64,000 nucleotides of DNA from Pseudomonas frederiksbergensis (GCF_003732665.1 NZ_MOBP01000006.1:620001-684000), one strand, 5' to 3'. Counted from the first letter of the stretch, positions 8,849-17,962 are shown. Program-made: numbers and translations. The notes: generated by a model not told the origin, from the letters alone.

Positions 8849-9214
8849 TCAGGCGCTCTGTTCATAGGGTATTTCAAACTCCGGTTGCAGGGCTGGCAGC
8901 CCGAATGCCGCCCGCGCGGCATCGCAATCTACGTTCGCCTCGCCGTTGGCCCACGAGGCATCGAACTCCCGGCAGGTGCTGGAGCGCTGCTCGTAAATCG
9001 AGCACTGCACGGTGCTGCCCACTTCCCCGACCAGGGCGGTGCAACGGGTCGGCTTGCAGTCGGTGCCGAGCATGGCGACCCGGCTGGGACTGATCGGCGC
9101 GACCAGATCGTCTGGCACCGTCCCCCCCGCCGAGGTGCATTCACCCCAGAAAAAAGACACGCGAAAATGAGAACAGCAGGCACCGCAATTCAGACACGGA
9201 CTGGCTTCGGACAT
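8849..9214 (-). CDS. YkgJ-family cysteine-cluster protein
   Basis: A 121-residue protein opening with CLNCGACC (Cys 7, 10, 13, 14), with further cysteines at 53, 58, 71, 81 and 97. This pattern is typical of the Fe-S/zinc-chelating YkgJ family (CxxCGxCC). No signal peptide; function not established. It is transcribed alone, with a REP pair upstream. The family call is firm, the metal is not. Confidence 0.88.
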   Translation of the reverse strand: MSEASPCLNCGACCSHFRVSFFWGECTSAGGTVPDDLVAPISPSRVAMLGTDCKPTRCTALVGEVGSTVQCSIYEQRSSTCREFDASWANGEANVDCDAARAAFGLPALQPEFEIPYEQSA

Positions 9215-9586
9215 GGGCGATAGTCAAAGAGGGATGGGGGCAACGGTGGGGCGGATCAGGTCGCTATTCTAGGCTTCGGCCTGGACTTGGGAAGGGGGGC
9301 GCACAGGTATTTTTCAATGCCTGGTCGAGCCTTCCCAAACACCACCATTCCCCTGTGGGAGCGGGCTTGCTCGCGAAAGCGGCGGGTCAGTCAATGATGA
9401 TGTCGCTGACACGACGCCTTCGCGAGCAAGCCCGCTCCCACAGTGGGCATGCGGTGTATGGGAAATTGCGGTTGGCATGGCTTGATATCAGGCTGGCGAA
9501 TGATGACAGACACACCGCGCGCGCCTGACTAGATTGCAGTTTCCGGGGGCAGCGACGCCTTCATAACAATAAAAGAGACGGACCCC
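9215..9586. other. Intergenic region with a REP pair
   Basis: Divergent gap between the YkgJ gene and an MFS gene. It holds the REP pair at 9353-9443; the rest shows no coding signal I can support. Confidence 0.65.
9353..9443. repeat. REP pair (REPIN)
   Basis: CTGTGGGAGCGGGCTTGCTC facing its inverted copy, with a central region of about 40 bp. Confidence 0.88.
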
Positions 9587-10936
9587 ATGCAGAACTCGAC
9601 CCAAGCGGCGAATGCCTGGCGCATTCTGTTCCTGCTGTTCCTGGCCAACCTGTTCAACTTCTTCGACCGCACCATCCCCGCCATCATCATCGAGCCCATT
9701 CGCATGGAATGGCACCTCAGCGACTTTCAACTGGGGATCATCGGCACGGCGTTCACCATCGTTTATGCGATTGCCGGCCTGCCACTGGGGCGCATGGCCG
9801 ATACCGGTTCCCGGGCCAAACTGATGGGTTGGGGCCTGGCGGTGTGGAGCGGGCTGACCGCCGTCAATGGGCTGGTGGGCAGTTTCTGGAGTTTCCTGCT
9901 GGTGCGCATGGGCATCGGCATCGGCGAAGCCAGTTACGCACCGGCCGCCAACTCGCTGATCGGCGACCTGTTCCCGGCGCACCGTCGCGCCCGGGCCATG
10001 GGGATTTTCATGCTCGGGCTGCCGCTGGGCCTGCTGCTGGCGTTCTTCACCATCGGTTGGATGGTCAAGACCTTCGACAGTTGGCGCGCACCGTTCTTTA
10101 TCGCGGCGGTGCCGGGGCTGGTCCTGGCGATCTTCATGTTCTTCATCAAGGAACCGAAACGCGGCGCGGCGGAAACCGTACAGGTTTCCCAAGAGCGCGT
10201 GGACCGGCCGATCCGCCGGGTGCTCGCGGTGCCGACGTTCCTGTGGCTGGTGCTGGCAGGGCTGTGCTTCAACTTCGCGACCTATGCCTGCAACTCGTTC
10301 CTGGTGCCAATGTTGCAGCGCTACTTCCTGATGCCGTTGCATGAAGCGGCGGTGGCCACGGGAGTGATCGTCGGCGTGACCGGGCTATTCGGCCTGACAT
10401 TGGGCGGCTGGGTCGCCGACAAAATTCACCAGCGGGTGGCCAATGGGCGACTGTTGTTTGCTGCGTTCAGTTTGATCATCTCGACGGTGTGCACGGCGTG
10501 GGCGCTGCACGCCGGGCGCATCGAGATCGGCATGTTTGTCGCGGTGTTCAGCCTGGGATGGCTGTTTGCCTATAACTTCTACACCTGCGTTTATACGGCG
10601 ATCCAGGACGTGGTCGAACCGCGCCTGCGGGCCACGGCGATGGCGCTGTTTTTTGCCGGGTTGTATTTGCTGGGCGGTGGCTTGGGGCCGGTGGTTGTGG
10701 GTGGCTTGTCCGATCACTTCGCCAACACGGCGATGCTGGCGGCGGGCGCCGAACAGATGACCGAAGCGTTCAAGGCTGTGGGCCTGCATGACGCGATGTA
10801 CCTGATCCCGGTGGCGCTATTTTTCACCATGGTGTTTCTGTTCATGGCATCGCGGTGTTTTGTGCGCGATGCCAAGCGGATGAAGGATGGGTTGGTGGCG
10901 GTGAGTGAACCTGAGGGAGCAGTGGCGACTGCATAA
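9587..10936 (+). CDS. MFS transporter, spinster-like
   Basis: A 449-residue, 12-helix major facilitator. The opening helix LFLLFLANLFNFFDRTIPAI, the loop GRMADTGSRAKLMGWGLAVWS after helix 2 and VRMGIGIGEASYAPAANSLI in helices 4-5 are characteristic of the spinster branch of MFS proteins. A predicted inner-membrane secondary transporter; the substrate is unknown and no catabolic gene sits beside it. The start ATG is preceded by AAAGAGACGGACCCC, a moderate RBS. Followed by a REP half-site and a 107-bp inverted repeat. Confidence 0.87.
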   Translation: MQNSTQAANAWRILFLLFLANLFNFFDRTIPAIIIEPIRMEWHLSDFQLGIIGTAFTIVYAIAGLPLGRMADTGSRAKLMGWGLAVWSGLTAVNGLVGSFWSFLLVRMGIGIGEASYAPAANSLIGDLFPAHRRARAMGIFMLGLPLGLLLAFFTIGWMVKTFDSWRAPFFIAAVPGLVLAIFMFFIKEPKRGAAETVQVSQERVDRPIRRVLAVPTFLWLVLAGLCFNFATYACNSFLVPMLQRYFLMPLHEAAVATGVIVGVTGLFGLTLGGWVADKIHQRVANGRLLFAAFSLIISTVCTAWALHAGRIEIGMFVAVFSLGWLFAYNFYTCVYTAIQDVVEPRLRATAMALFFAGLYLLGGGLGPVVVGGLSDHFANTAMLAAGAEQMTEAFKAVGLHDAMYLIPVALFFTMVFLFMASRCFVRDAKRMKDGLVAVSEPEGAVATA

Positions 10937-10938
10937 CC

Positions 10939-10965
10939 GCCTTCGCGAGCAAGCCCGCTCCCACT
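10939..10965. repeat. Single REP half-element
   Basis: A lone CCTTCGCGAGCAAGCCCGCT unit directly abutting the 107-bp compound repeat. Confidence 0.75.
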
Positions 10966-11072
10966 GATCGTTCCCACGCTCTGCGTGGGAATGCAGCCAG
11001 GGACGCTCCGCGTCCCAAGAGCGGACGCAGAGCGTCCGGGGAAGCATTCCCACGCGGAGCGTGGGAACGATC
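10966..11072. repeat. 107-bp compound inverted repeat, copy 2
   Basis: Same length and nested-palindrome design as 2998-3104 (GATCGTTCCCACGCTC ... GAGCGTGGGAACGATC), with a few compensating changes in the inner stem. Confidence 0.85.
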
Positions 11073-11080
11073 GGCAGATA

Positions 11081-11112
11081 AAAAAAGGCCCGCATCGCTG
11101 CGGGCCTTTTTT
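11081..11112. terminator. Bidirectional rho-independent terminator
   Basis: AAAAAAGGCCCGCA-TCGC-TGCGGGCCTTTTTT: a GC-rich stem flanked by A and T runs, so it can end both the MFS transcript (plus) and rapA (minus). Confidence 0.92.
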
Positions 11113-11135
11113 GTTTCAGCGGTGGAGCAGGGGGC

Positions 11136-13982
11136 TTAACCCGCCACCAACACCCGAATCGCTTCCAGTCGCAGCGCAGCCTTGTCGAGCATGGCCAAAC
11201 CTTGCTCGCGTTGATTGCGCAGGGCCACCAGTTCGCTGTCGCGCACGGTTGGGTTGACCGCTTGCAACGCGGTCAGGCGCGCCAGTTCTTCGTCGGTGTC
11301 AGCCGCCAGGCGACGTTGCGCCTCAGCCACGCGCTCGGCGTGACGCGGGGCGATTTTCTCTTCGCCGGCGTTGATCCGTGGCGTCAGCTGATCGCGCTGG
11401 GCCTGGATAAATTTGTTGGCGCTGGCGCGGGGCACGCTTTCCAGTTGATCGTTCAGGGTTTCGAACGACACCCGGCCCGACAGGTCATTGCCATTGGCAT
11501 CCAGCAGGCAGCGCAGGGCGGCCGGCGGCAGGTAACGGCCCAGTTGCAGCGAGCGCGGGGCAACCACTTCGCTGACGTAGAGCAGTTCCAGCAACACGGT
11601 GCCAGGCTTCAAAGCCTTGTTCTTGATCAGCGCCACGGCGGTGTTGCCCATCGAACCGGACAACACCAGGTCCATGCCGCCCTGCACCATCGGGTGCTCC
11701 CAGGTGATGAACTGCATGTCTTCGCGAGACAGCGCCTGGTTGCGGTCGTAGGTGATGGTCACGCCTTCGTCGTCGCCCAGGGGGAAGCTGGCGTCGAGCA
11801 TTTTTTCGCTCGGCTTGAGGATCAGCGCGTTTTCCGAATGGTCTTCGCTGTCGATGCCGAAGGCGTCGAACAGGGTTTCCATGTAGATCGGCAGGGCGAA
11901 CTGATCGTCTTGCTCAAGGATGTCCTCGACCAATTGATCGCCTTCGCCAGCACCGCCGGAGTTGAGTTCCAGCAAACGGTCGCGACCGGTGTGCAGCTCG
12001 GCTTCCAGACGCTCACGCTCGGCGCGGGCCTCGTCGATCAGCGCTTGCCACTCGCCATCATCGGCGTTTTCCAGCAGCGGCAGCAGGCGCGAGCCGAACT
12101 GATGCTGCAAGGCGTTGCCGGTCGGGCAGGTGTTGAGGAAGGCGTTCAGCGCTTCGTGATACCACTGGAACAGCCGCTCTTGCGGGCTGGTTTCCAGGTA
12201 CGGCACGTGCAATTCGATGATGTGCTTCTGGCCGATCCGGTCCAGACGCCCGATCCGCTGCTCCAGCAGGTCCGGGTGCGACGGCAGATCGAACAGCACC
12301 AGGTGGTGCGAGAACTGGAAGTTGCGACCTTCACTGCCGATTTCCGAGCAGATCAGCACTTGCGCGCCAAATTCCTCGTCGGCGAAGTAAGCGGCTGCGC
12401 GGTCACGTTCGAGGATGTTCATGCCCTCGTGGAACACCGTGGCCGGAATGCCGGAACGCACGCGCAGGGCGTCTTCCAGGTCCATGGCGGTTTCGGCGTG
12501 GGCGCAGATCACCAGCACTTTGGTGCGCTTGAGCATCTTCAGGGTGTCGATCAGCCACTCGACACGCGGGTCGAATTTCCACCAGCGTTCTTCTTCGTTG
12601 GCGTCCGGCTGAGCCTGGAAGCTGACTTCCGGGTACAGCTCGGCGTGATCGCCCAGGGGCAGTTCGAGGTATTCGTCGGGGCACGGCAGCGGGTACGGGT
12701 GCAGTTTGCGCTCCGGGAAACCCTGCACGGCGGCGCGGGTGTTGCGGAACAGCACGCGGCCAGTGCCGTGGCGGTCGAGCAGTTCGCGCACCAGACGGGC
12801 GCTGGCTTCGACGTCGCCATCGTTGACGGCGGTGAGCAGGGCTTCGCCTTCGTTACCGAGGAAACCGTGGATGGTCTTGTGCGCTTCAGGCGACAGGCGC
12901 CCTTTGTCCAGCAACTCCTGAACGGCTTCGGCCACCGGGCGATAGTTTTCGCTCTCGGCGCGGAAGGCGTGCAGGTCATGGAAACGGTTCGGGTCAAGCA
13001 AACGCAGACGCGCGAAGTGGCTGTCCTGGCCCAGTTGTTCCGGGGTGGCGGTGAGCAGCAGCACGCCGGGAATGACTTCGGCCAGTTGCTCGACCAGCGA
13101 ATATTCCGCGCTGGCCTTCTCTTCGTGCCAGACCAGGTGGTGAGCTTCGTCGACCACCATCAAGTCCCAACCGGCGGCGAACAGCGCGTCCTGGGCCTTC
13201 TCGTCGTCCACCAGCCACTCCAGCGCCACGAGCGCGAGTTGGGTGTCTTCGAACGGGTTGGCGGCATCGCTTTCGATAAAGCGTTCTTCGTCGAACAGCG
13301 CGACTTGCAGGTTGAAGCGGCGGCGCATCTCTACCAGCCACTGGTGTTGCAGGTTCTCTGGCACCAGGATCAGCACGCGATTGGCGCGGCCCGAGAGCAG
13401 TTGACGATGGATCACCAGGCCCGCTTCGATGGTTTTACCCAGGCCTACTTCGTCCGCCAGCAATACCCGCGGCGCGATACGGTCAGCGACTTCACGGGCG
13501 ATGTGCAATTGGTGCGCGATCGGCTGTGCACGCACGCCGCCCAGGCCCCAAAGGGACGACTGCAACTGGCGGCTGGTGTGTTCCAGGGTGTGGTAGCGCA
13601 GGGAGAACCAGGCCAGCGGGTCGATCTGCCCGGCGAACAAACGGTCGCTGGCCAGACGGAACTGAATGAAGTTCGACAGTTGGGTTTCCGGCAGGGTCAC
13701 CACTTCGTTCTGCGCGTTGAGGCCGTGGTAGACCAGCAGGCCATCGACATCGTCGACTTCCTGTACGGTCAGTTTCCAGCCTTCGAAGTGGGTGATCGAG
13801 TCGCCCGGCGAGAACCGGACACGTGTGAGGGGCGCATTCCGTAGCGCGTACTGACGAGTGTCGCCAGTGGCCGGATAGAGCACGGTCAACAAGCGGCCGT
13901 CCTGTGCCAGAACGGTGCCCAAACCCAGCTCGGCTTCGCTGTCACTAATCCAGCGTTGCCCCGGTTGATACTGCTGCGCCAT
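11136..13982 (-). CDS. rapA: RNA polymerase-associated ATP-dependent recycling factor RapA (HepA)
   Basis: Swi2/Snf2-type ATPase of 948 residues that binds RNA polymerase and recycles it after transcription. The N-terminal region (residues 1-110) matches RapA N-terminal domains, with [17 protein letters not shown] near the start. Walker A is [10 protein letters not shown] (175-184), motif II is DEAH (278-281), and the helicase C-terminal half has [15 protein letters not shown] and [14 protein letters not shown] (arginine-finger region). Length is close to the E. coli protein (968). Monocistronic: a terminator lies 24 bp past the stop. Confidence 0.96.
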   Translation of the reverse strand: MAQQYQPGQRWISDSEAELGLGTVLAQDGRLLTVLYPATGDTRQYALRNAPLTRVRFSPGDSITHFEGWKLTVQEVDDVDGLLVYHGLNAQNEVVTLPETQLSNFIQFRLASDRLFAGQIDPLAWFSLRYHTLEHTSRQLQSSLWGLGGVRAQPIAHQLHIAREVADRIAPRVLLADEVGLGKTIEAGLVIHRQLLSGRANRVLILVPENLQHQWLVEMRRRFNLQVALFDEERFIESDAANPFEDTQLALVALEWLVDDEKAQDALFAAGWDLMVVDEAHHLVWHEEKASAEYSLVEQLAEVIPGVLLLTATPEQLGQDSHFARLRLLDPNRFHDLHAFRAESENYRPVAEAVQELLDKGRLSPEAHKTIHGFLGNEGEALLTAVNDGDVEASARLVRELLDRHGTGRVLFRNTRAAVQGFPERKLHPYPLPCPDEYLELPLGDHAELYPEVSFQAQPDANEEERWWKFDPRVEWLIDTLKMLKRTKVLVICAHAETAMDLEDALRVRSGIPATVFHEGMNILERDRAAAYFADEEFGAQVLICSEIGSEGRNFQFSHHLVLFDLPSHPDLLEQRIGRLDRIGQKHIIELHVPYLETSPQERLFQWYHEALNAFLNTCPTGNALQHQFGSRLLPLLENADDGEWQALIDEARAERERLEAELHTGRDRLLELNSGGAGEGDQLVEDILEQDDQFALPIYMETLFDAFGIDSEDHSENALILKPSEKMLDASFPLGDDEGVTITYDRNQALSREDMQFITWEHPMVQGGMDLVLSGSMGNTAVALIKNKALKPGTVLLELLYVSEVVAPRSLQLGRYLPPAALRCLLDANGNDLSGRVSFETLNDQLESVPRASANKFIQAQRDQLTPRINAGEEKIAPRHAERVAEAQRRLAADTDEELARLTALQAVNPTVRDSELVALRNQREQGLAMLDKAALRLEAIRVLVAG

Positions 13983-14065
13983 GCTGCCTGACTCCCACCT
14001 TGAAAAAGCGGGCTATCTTAACGGAATGAGACCCTGAGGCCAAAGAATAACGCGCGTAGACACAC

Positions 14066-14160
14066 GTAGGAGCTGGCGAAGCCTGCGATCTTTTGATCTT
14101 CGGGAACACCTGAGATCTACGGTGTCCGATTAAAAGATCGCAGCCTTCGGCAGCTCCTAC
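14066..14160. repeat. Inverted repeat, 'GTAGGAGCTGNCGAAG' family
   Basis: GTAGGAGCTGGCGAAGCCTGCGATCTTTT-type arm facing its inverted copy. Related arms occur at 14637-14665 and 32458-32521. This is a second REP-like family, distinct from the 'GTGGGAGCGGGCTTGC' type. Confidence 0.85.
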
Positions 14161-14246
14161 AGTGCCAACCGGTTCACAAGTTTGCGACCGATGGCTCAAG
14201 TCGCCGCAGCAGCAGCCGACAGCCTGATGACAGGAGACCAAAAATT

Positions 14247-14588
14247 ATGCTGCAACCGATGCTGCCCTTGAGTGCCGTGCCGATCACCTCACAGCAGGAC
14301 CCGATCCGTCAGCGCCCGGACATTCCACCGGTCGTGCCGGTGCAGGAAAGCTCCAGTGAAAGCACGATCGACCTGCAAAAACGCGACCCGGAAGAGGCCG
14401 CCCTGCAACTGCGCGAGGAACAACGCCGTCGCCAGGAACAGGATCGCCGCCGCCATGAAGCCGATCAGGATCCGGAGGCACACCTGGCGATTCCCGGTGA
14501 CGAACTCAATGCCGACAACACCGTACCGGTCGCGCCGCTCATTGAAGACGAGCCGCGCCAGGGACTTTGGGTCGATATCCAGATCTAG
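14247..14588 (+). CDS. Small charged, proline-rich hypothetical protein
   Basis: A 113-residue product without signal peptide or membrane helix. Residues 1-35 are rich in Pro and Gln; the centre (about 45-80) is a strongly charged Arg/Glu/Gln run (REEQRRRQEQDRRR), likely a single helix or coiled coil; the end (GDELNADNTVPVAPLIEDEP) is acidic. RBS: ACAGGAGACC, 9 bp before the ATG. I believe similar Pseudomonas proteins have been mislabelled aspartate-semialdehyde dehydrogenase, but no enzyme domain is visible. Function unknown. Confidence 0.75.
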   Translation: MLQPMLPLSAVPITSQQDPIRQRPDIPPVVPVQESSSESTIDLQKRDPEEAALQLREEQRRRQEQDRRRHEADQDPEAHLAIPGDELNADNTVPVAPLIEDEPRQGLWVDIQI

Positions 14589-14636
14589 CTTGGCGCTTTG
14601 CACCTGCTGCGGGTCTTGAATTCCTCGCAATCCACC

Positions 14637-14665
14637 GTAGGAGCTGCCGAAGGCTGCGATCTTTT
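14637..14665. repeat. Single arm of the 'GTAGGAGCTG' repeat family
   Basis: GTAGGAGCTGCCGAAGGCTG followed by CGATCTTTTT, immediately beyond the stop of the aminotransferase gene. Confidence 0.75.
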
Positions 14666-15856
14666 TCAGACGCCGCCGTCCCCGGCCAACTCCCGCAAGC
14701 TTCCGAGCAGCACCTCAATCTCTTCTTCGGTATTCAAATAACTCACGGCAATCCGCGCAATGCTCTCCAGCCCTCTGGCCTGCATATCCAGCGGCGTATA
14801 CGCCACGCCATTGGCGCCGATATTAATGCCGCTTTGTGCCAGCCTCAGCTTCAACTCGACACTGCCCCAGCCCCTGAGCGTGAACGCGATCAACCCGGAT
14901 TGATGGTCTGCCGGGCCGAGGGTGTGCAGTGTCAGGCCGGGAATCGTTTTGAGCCGTTCGCGCACATACCGGCTCAGCGAGTCGATCCGTTTACGAATGA
15001 CTGACAGGCCCAACCCATTGCATTCCTCAAGTGCATTCGCCAATCCGGCCAGCAACGCCACGGACACTTCGCTGGTTTCAAAACGCCGGGCATCGTTGCG
15101 CAGTGCAAAACCTTCGCCGTCCCACGGTGCCGACAGCACATCCAGTTGTGTAGGCTCAAGCCGCTGCATAAATGCCGGCCGTATATAAAGCAGCGCGGTC
15201 CCACGCGGCCCGCGCAGGAATTTGCGCCCGGCGCCCTTGAGCACGTCGCAGTTCAGTGCCTCCACATCACAGGGCAATTGCCCCAGGGCCTGGCCGGCGT
15301 CGATGAAATAGGGAATGCCATGCTGTCGCGCCACCGCGCCAATGGCCTCGGCGGGGTTGATCAGGCCACTGTTGGCGGGCAGCCAGGTCAGCGCGATCAG
15401 TTTCACCCTAGGATCGATCATTTGCTCAAGTGCCGTCACAGATACCGCGCCTGACTTGTCGCAAGGAATCACCTCCAGTTGCGCCCCGGCGCCGACGGCC
15501 CGGGCGATGCAGGCCAGATTGCCGCCCCATTCGTGGCGGCCGATCAGAATCCGGTCACCGCTTTGCCACGGTCCCAGCGCATTGAACGCCATGCCCCAGG
15601 CCGCCGAGCCACTGCTGGCGAAGGCCATGGCCTCGGGCACGGTGTTGAGCAGGGCGGCCGCCGCTGCCCGGGCGCGGGCCTGGATGTTTTGATCGGCGGC
15701 CTCCATCGGACCGCCGAGGGCTTCGCGTTGCAGTTGACCAAGGATGGCGTCGAGGGTCGCCTGACTGGGCAACGAGGCACCTGCGTGGTTGAAGTGAATC
15801 ACGCTGGCGCAACCCGGGGTGGCCCCCCGCAAACGTTCCACTTCGGCGAGGTTCAT
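14666..15856 (-). CDS. Class V aminotransferase-fold PLP enzyme
   Basis: A PLP-dependent enzyme of 396 residues, fold type I, cysteine-desulfurase/isopenicillin-N-epimerase-like. Near the start is HFNHAGASLPSQATLDAI; the PLP-contacting aspartate is in FIDAGQALGQLP (Asp187) and the Schiff-base lysine candidate is Lys212 in KGAGRKFLRGPRGTALLYI. There is no cysteine loop typical of IscS, so an aminotransferase, epimerase or lyase role on an amino acid is more likely than sulfur transfer. Its ATG overlaps the stop of the upstream ridA gene by 4 bp (ATGA), so the two are translationally coupled. RidA removes reactive enamine/imine products of PLP enzymes, which fits the pairing. Substrate unknown. 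Confidence 0.85.
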   Translation of the reverse strand: MNLAEVERLRGATPGCASVIHFNHAGASLPSQATLDAILGQLQREALGGPMEAADQNIQARARAAAAALLNTVPEAMAFASSGSAAWGMAFNALGPWQSGDRILIGRHEWGGNLACIARAVGAGAQLEVIPCDKSGAVSVTALEQMIDPRVKLIALTWLPANSGLINPAEAIGAVARQHGIPYFIDAGQALGQLPCDVEALNCDVLKGAGRKFLRGPRGTALLYIRPAFMQRLEPTQLDVLSAPWDGEGFALRNDARRFETSEVSVALLAGLANALEECNGLGLSVIRKRIDSLSRYVRERLKTIPGLTLHTLGPADHQSGLIAFTLRGWGSVELKLRLAQSGINIGANGVAYTPLDMQARGLESIARIAVSYLNTEEEIEVLLGSLRELAGDGGV

Positions 15857-16323
15857 GGTTTTAGCTCGAAGATCGCGTCGACCTCAACCGCCACGCCGGC
15901 GGGCAGGCTGGACACACCGACCGCCGTGCGGACGTGTTTACCTTTTTCGCCGAGGGCGTTGACCAGCAGGTTGGACGCACCGTTGGCCACCGCGCTTTGG
16001 TTCTTGAAATCACCGGCGCTGGCGATGAACACGCCGAGGCGGATGATGCGCACCAGTTTGCTCAGGTCGTCGCCCAATACGTTGCTGAGTTGTGACAACA
16101 GCCCGAGGGTGGCAAGTTGGGCAGCGCTGGCCCCTTCTTCGTCGCTGATCGATTCACCCAAGCGCCCTATAAACGCTGGCTTGCCGTCGAGCAACGGGAT
16201 CTGCCCGGAAATGAACAACTGGTTCTGGCTGACCACATGATTGACGTAGTTGGCGGCCGGCTGGCTCGGGGTTGGCAGGGCCAGTCCCAGTTGCTGAACA
16301 CGTTGGATGAGAGAGTCGGTCAT
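15853..16323 (-). CDS. RidA-family (YjgF/YER057c/UK114) deaminase
   Basis: A 156-residue protein of the Rid superfamily, which hydrolyses reactive 2-aminoacrylate-type enamines. Visible features: NQLFISGQIPLLDGKPAFIGRLG, the conserved VRIIRLGVFIAS, and the active-site region VRTAVGVSSLPAGVAVEVDAIFEL with the family arginine. Sequence and length suggest one of the non-archetypal Rid subgroups. I chose the ATG at 16323 because AGGAGG lies just upstream and the protein then begins MTDSLIQRVQQLG; a longer reading frame to 16377 has no RBS. First gene of a two-gene operon with the PLP enzyme. Confidence 0.87.
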   Translation of the reverse strand: MTDSLIQRVQQLGLALPTPSQPAANYVNHVVSQNQLFISGQIPLLDGKPAFIGRLGESISDEEGASAAQLATLGLLSQLSNVLGDDLSKLVRIIRLGVFIASAGDFKNQSAVANGASNLLVNALGEKGKHVRTAVGVSSLPAGVAVEVDAIFELKP

Positions 16324-16410
16324 GTTGAATCCTCCTGAATGAAGGCTCAGCATGTTGGCGCGGCGTGGGCGCGACAAACGGATAGATTTAATCCGATGTA
16401 TTCAAATAAC

Positions 16411-17283
16411 TCATGCGTCGGCGATTTCTTCCAGCCATTGGGCGAAGGATTCGGCGGCGTGGCTCGGCGGGCGATTCGGAGTGACCAGCCAATAGCCGAT
16501 TTCGTTGGTGAACGGCGGGGTGTCGAAGGCGGTGACCAGTGCACCTTCCTTGAGCCGGCGCTCGATCAAGTGCTGGCGACCCATGGCAATGCCCTGGCCT
16601 CCCACGGCGGCTTCGACCACGATGTTGTAATCGTGGAGCATGACGCTGGGATAGTGAGTGATATCGACGGCGTTGTGCGTGCTCCAGTCGATCCATTCGA
16701 ACGGCTGGTAGGACTTGGCCATCAGCAGCGGGCCATTTTCCACACCTTGGGCCTTGAACGCCGGGCTGCACACGGGCGTGAGGGTTTCACCCATGAAGCG
16801 ACGGGCCACAACCTTGGGCCAGCCACCCTTGCCGTAACGGATGGCGAGGTCCACTTCGCCGCCATTGACGTCAGCCAGTTGCACCGAAGGCAGCAGTTCC
16901 ACATGAATGTGTGGGTGCCGAGCATTGAAACCGGCCAGTCGCGGTGCCAGCCATAACGTGGCGAATGAGGCGAGCAGGCCGATGCGCAGGGTGGTTTCCT
17001 GTTGCTCATCGCTGCGCAGCTCACGGGTGGCGGAGGCGATGGATTCCAGGGCAGGTTGAATTCGGCGGTAGTACGTTTCGCCTGCGGGGGTCAGATCAAT
17101 GGCCCGAGTTCGACGGATAAACAGCCGCTGATTGAGGAACTGCTCAAGTTTCTGCACCTGATGGCTTATCGCACTTTGGGTCACCGACAGCTCATCGGCT
17201 GCCTTGATAAAACTCAAATGCCGAGCCACGGCCTCAAAGGCGCGCAGGGCCATCAAGGGCGGCAGATCCTGATGCAATTCCAC
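16411..17283 (-). CDS. LysR-family transcriptional regulator (GcvA/AmpR-like)
   Basis: DNA-binding regulator of 290 residues. Residues 8-65 form the winged helix-turn-helix (LMALRAFEAVARHLSFIKAA..LSVTQSAISHQVQKLE), followed by LFIRRTRAIDLTPAGETYY, then a periplasmic-binding-fold effector domain starting TLRIGLLASFATLWLAPRL. I take the GTG at 17283 as start because AAAGGACTCC lies a few bases upstream and homologues begin close to the HTH; an in-frame ATG at 17346 would add 21 residues. It lies 87 bp upstream of the ridA/PLP pair on the same strand and could be co-transcribed with or control it. Confidence 0.88.
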   Translation of the reverse strand: MELHQDLPPLMALRAFEAVARHLSFIKAADELSVTQSAISHQVQKLEQFLNQRLFIRRTRAIDLTPAGETYYRRIQPALESIASATRELRSDEQQETTLRIGLLASFATLWLAPRLAGFNARHPHIHVELLPSVQLADVNGGEVDLAIRYGKGGWPKVVARRFMGETLTPVCSPAFKAQGVENGPLLMAKSYQPFEWIDWSTHNAVDITHYPSVMLHDYNIVVEAAVGGQGIAMGRQHLIERRLKEGALVTAFDTPPFTNEIGYWLVTPNRPPSHAAESFAQWLEEIADA

Positions 17284-17453
17284 GGTGGAGTCCTTTGGGG
17301 TGGTCGCGATGCGCCGATTGTGCGGTGAAAATCCGCTGGAGCACATATTTTGTTAAGGCCTGGTTGCGCCGGTGGCTGGTCAGCGCGGGCGCCAGACCGC
17401 ATTATTGCGGCAATCCCGACTGAACGTCCTTTTCCAGCGATGCACTGAACGCC

Positions 17454-17615
17454 ATGAGCCAAGACGACAAACTGATCGACCTTAATGCCGAACGCGCCAA
17501 GCGGGTTCACGACCTCAACGACAAGCGCCTGAACGAAGTGCGCCAGGCCTTCGAACAGGCCATGCCGTTGGGTAAAGCGAAGAAAAAGCCGAAAAACAAA
17601 CCGAAAAAGCGTTGA
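17454..17615 (+). CDS. Small basic-tailed conserved hypothetical protein
   Basis: A 53-residue ORF: MSQDDKLIDLNAERAKRVHD, an amphipathic Glu/Arg-rich helix through EVRQAFEQAMPLG, then a lysine tail (KAKKKPKNKPKKR). It is divergent from the LysR gene. No strong RBS is visible (TTTTCCAGCGATGCACTGAACGCC precedes the ATG only weakly). Codon use (CTG, GCC, AAC, CGC) is that of a real Pseudomonas gene. Basic tails like this suggest nucleic-acid or ribosome contact, which is inference. I do not recognise a named family. Confidence 0.6.
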   Translation: MSQDDKLIDLNAERAKRVHDLNDKRLNEVRQAFEQAMPLGKAKKKPKNKPKKR

Positions 17616-17680
17616 TACCCCCTGCATCGATTGATGCAGGTCAGTTATTTCCCCTCCTTTACGCCCAGTCTCGGGCGACA

Positions 17681-17694
17681 TTGATCCCGGTCAA
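17681..17694 (+). promoter_or_regulatory. Anr/Fnr box upstream of ccoM
   Basis: TTGATCCCGGTCAA matches the Anr/Fnr consensus TTGAT-N4-ATCAA at nine of ten fixed positions. A candidate -10 (TTAACT, 17716-17721) would put the box centre about 41.5 bp before a start site near 17729, the normal class II activator position. This predicts low-oxygen activation of the small gene at 17760. Confidence 0.75.
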
Positions 17695-17759
17695 TTTTCT
17701 CTCCTGCCTGATTGGTTAACTTAGCCCCATCGCAACAGGGCAAGTGCAGGAGGCCAGTC

Positions 17760-17873
17760 ATGTTTTTCGACAACGTGGTGATCGCCGGAGTGCTGACAGT
17801 CGGCCTCATGGTTCTGTTTTTTGCAGGGTTTGGATATTTCATCTGGAAGGATTCGCATAAGCGCAAACCGTAG
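17760..17873 (+). CDS. ccoM: CcoM-like small subunit of cbb3-type cytochrome c oxidase
   Basis: A 37-residue single-span membrane peptide: MFFDNVVIAGVLTVGLMVLF, then FAGFGYFIWKDSHKRKP. A short N-terminus, one hydrophobic helix (about residues 5-30) and a lysine/arginine C-terminal end match CcoM, the small subunit described in the P. stutzeri cbb3 oxidase, where it aids assembly or stability. RBS: CAGGAGG, 7-8 bp before the ATG. It is an isolated gene with its own Anr box and a strong terminator, away from ccoNOQP. Low-oxygen control fits a cbb3 role. The assignment is by recalled sequence similarity. Confidence 0.8.
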   Translation: MFFDNVVIAGVLTVGLMVLFFAGFGYFIWKDSHKRKP

Positions 17874-17907
17874 GTCTTTCCAGAGCAATGAGCACGCAAG
17901 GCATTTT

Positions 17908-17933
17908 GGGCAACTTCGGTTGCCCTTTTTTTT
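17908..17933 (+). terminator. Rho-independent terminator of ccoM
   Basis: GGGCAAC-TTCG-GTTGCCC followed by eight T residues, 35 bp past the ccoM stop. The UUCG tetraloop makes it a strong terminator. Confidence 0.92.
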
Positions 17934-17962
17934 GTCCACGATTTAAAGACAGCACACCAAAA

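Noticed and set aside
11202..13844. 880-residue plus-strand ORF opposite rapA
   Set aside because: Antisense shadow of rapA; no RBS, no recognisable domain.
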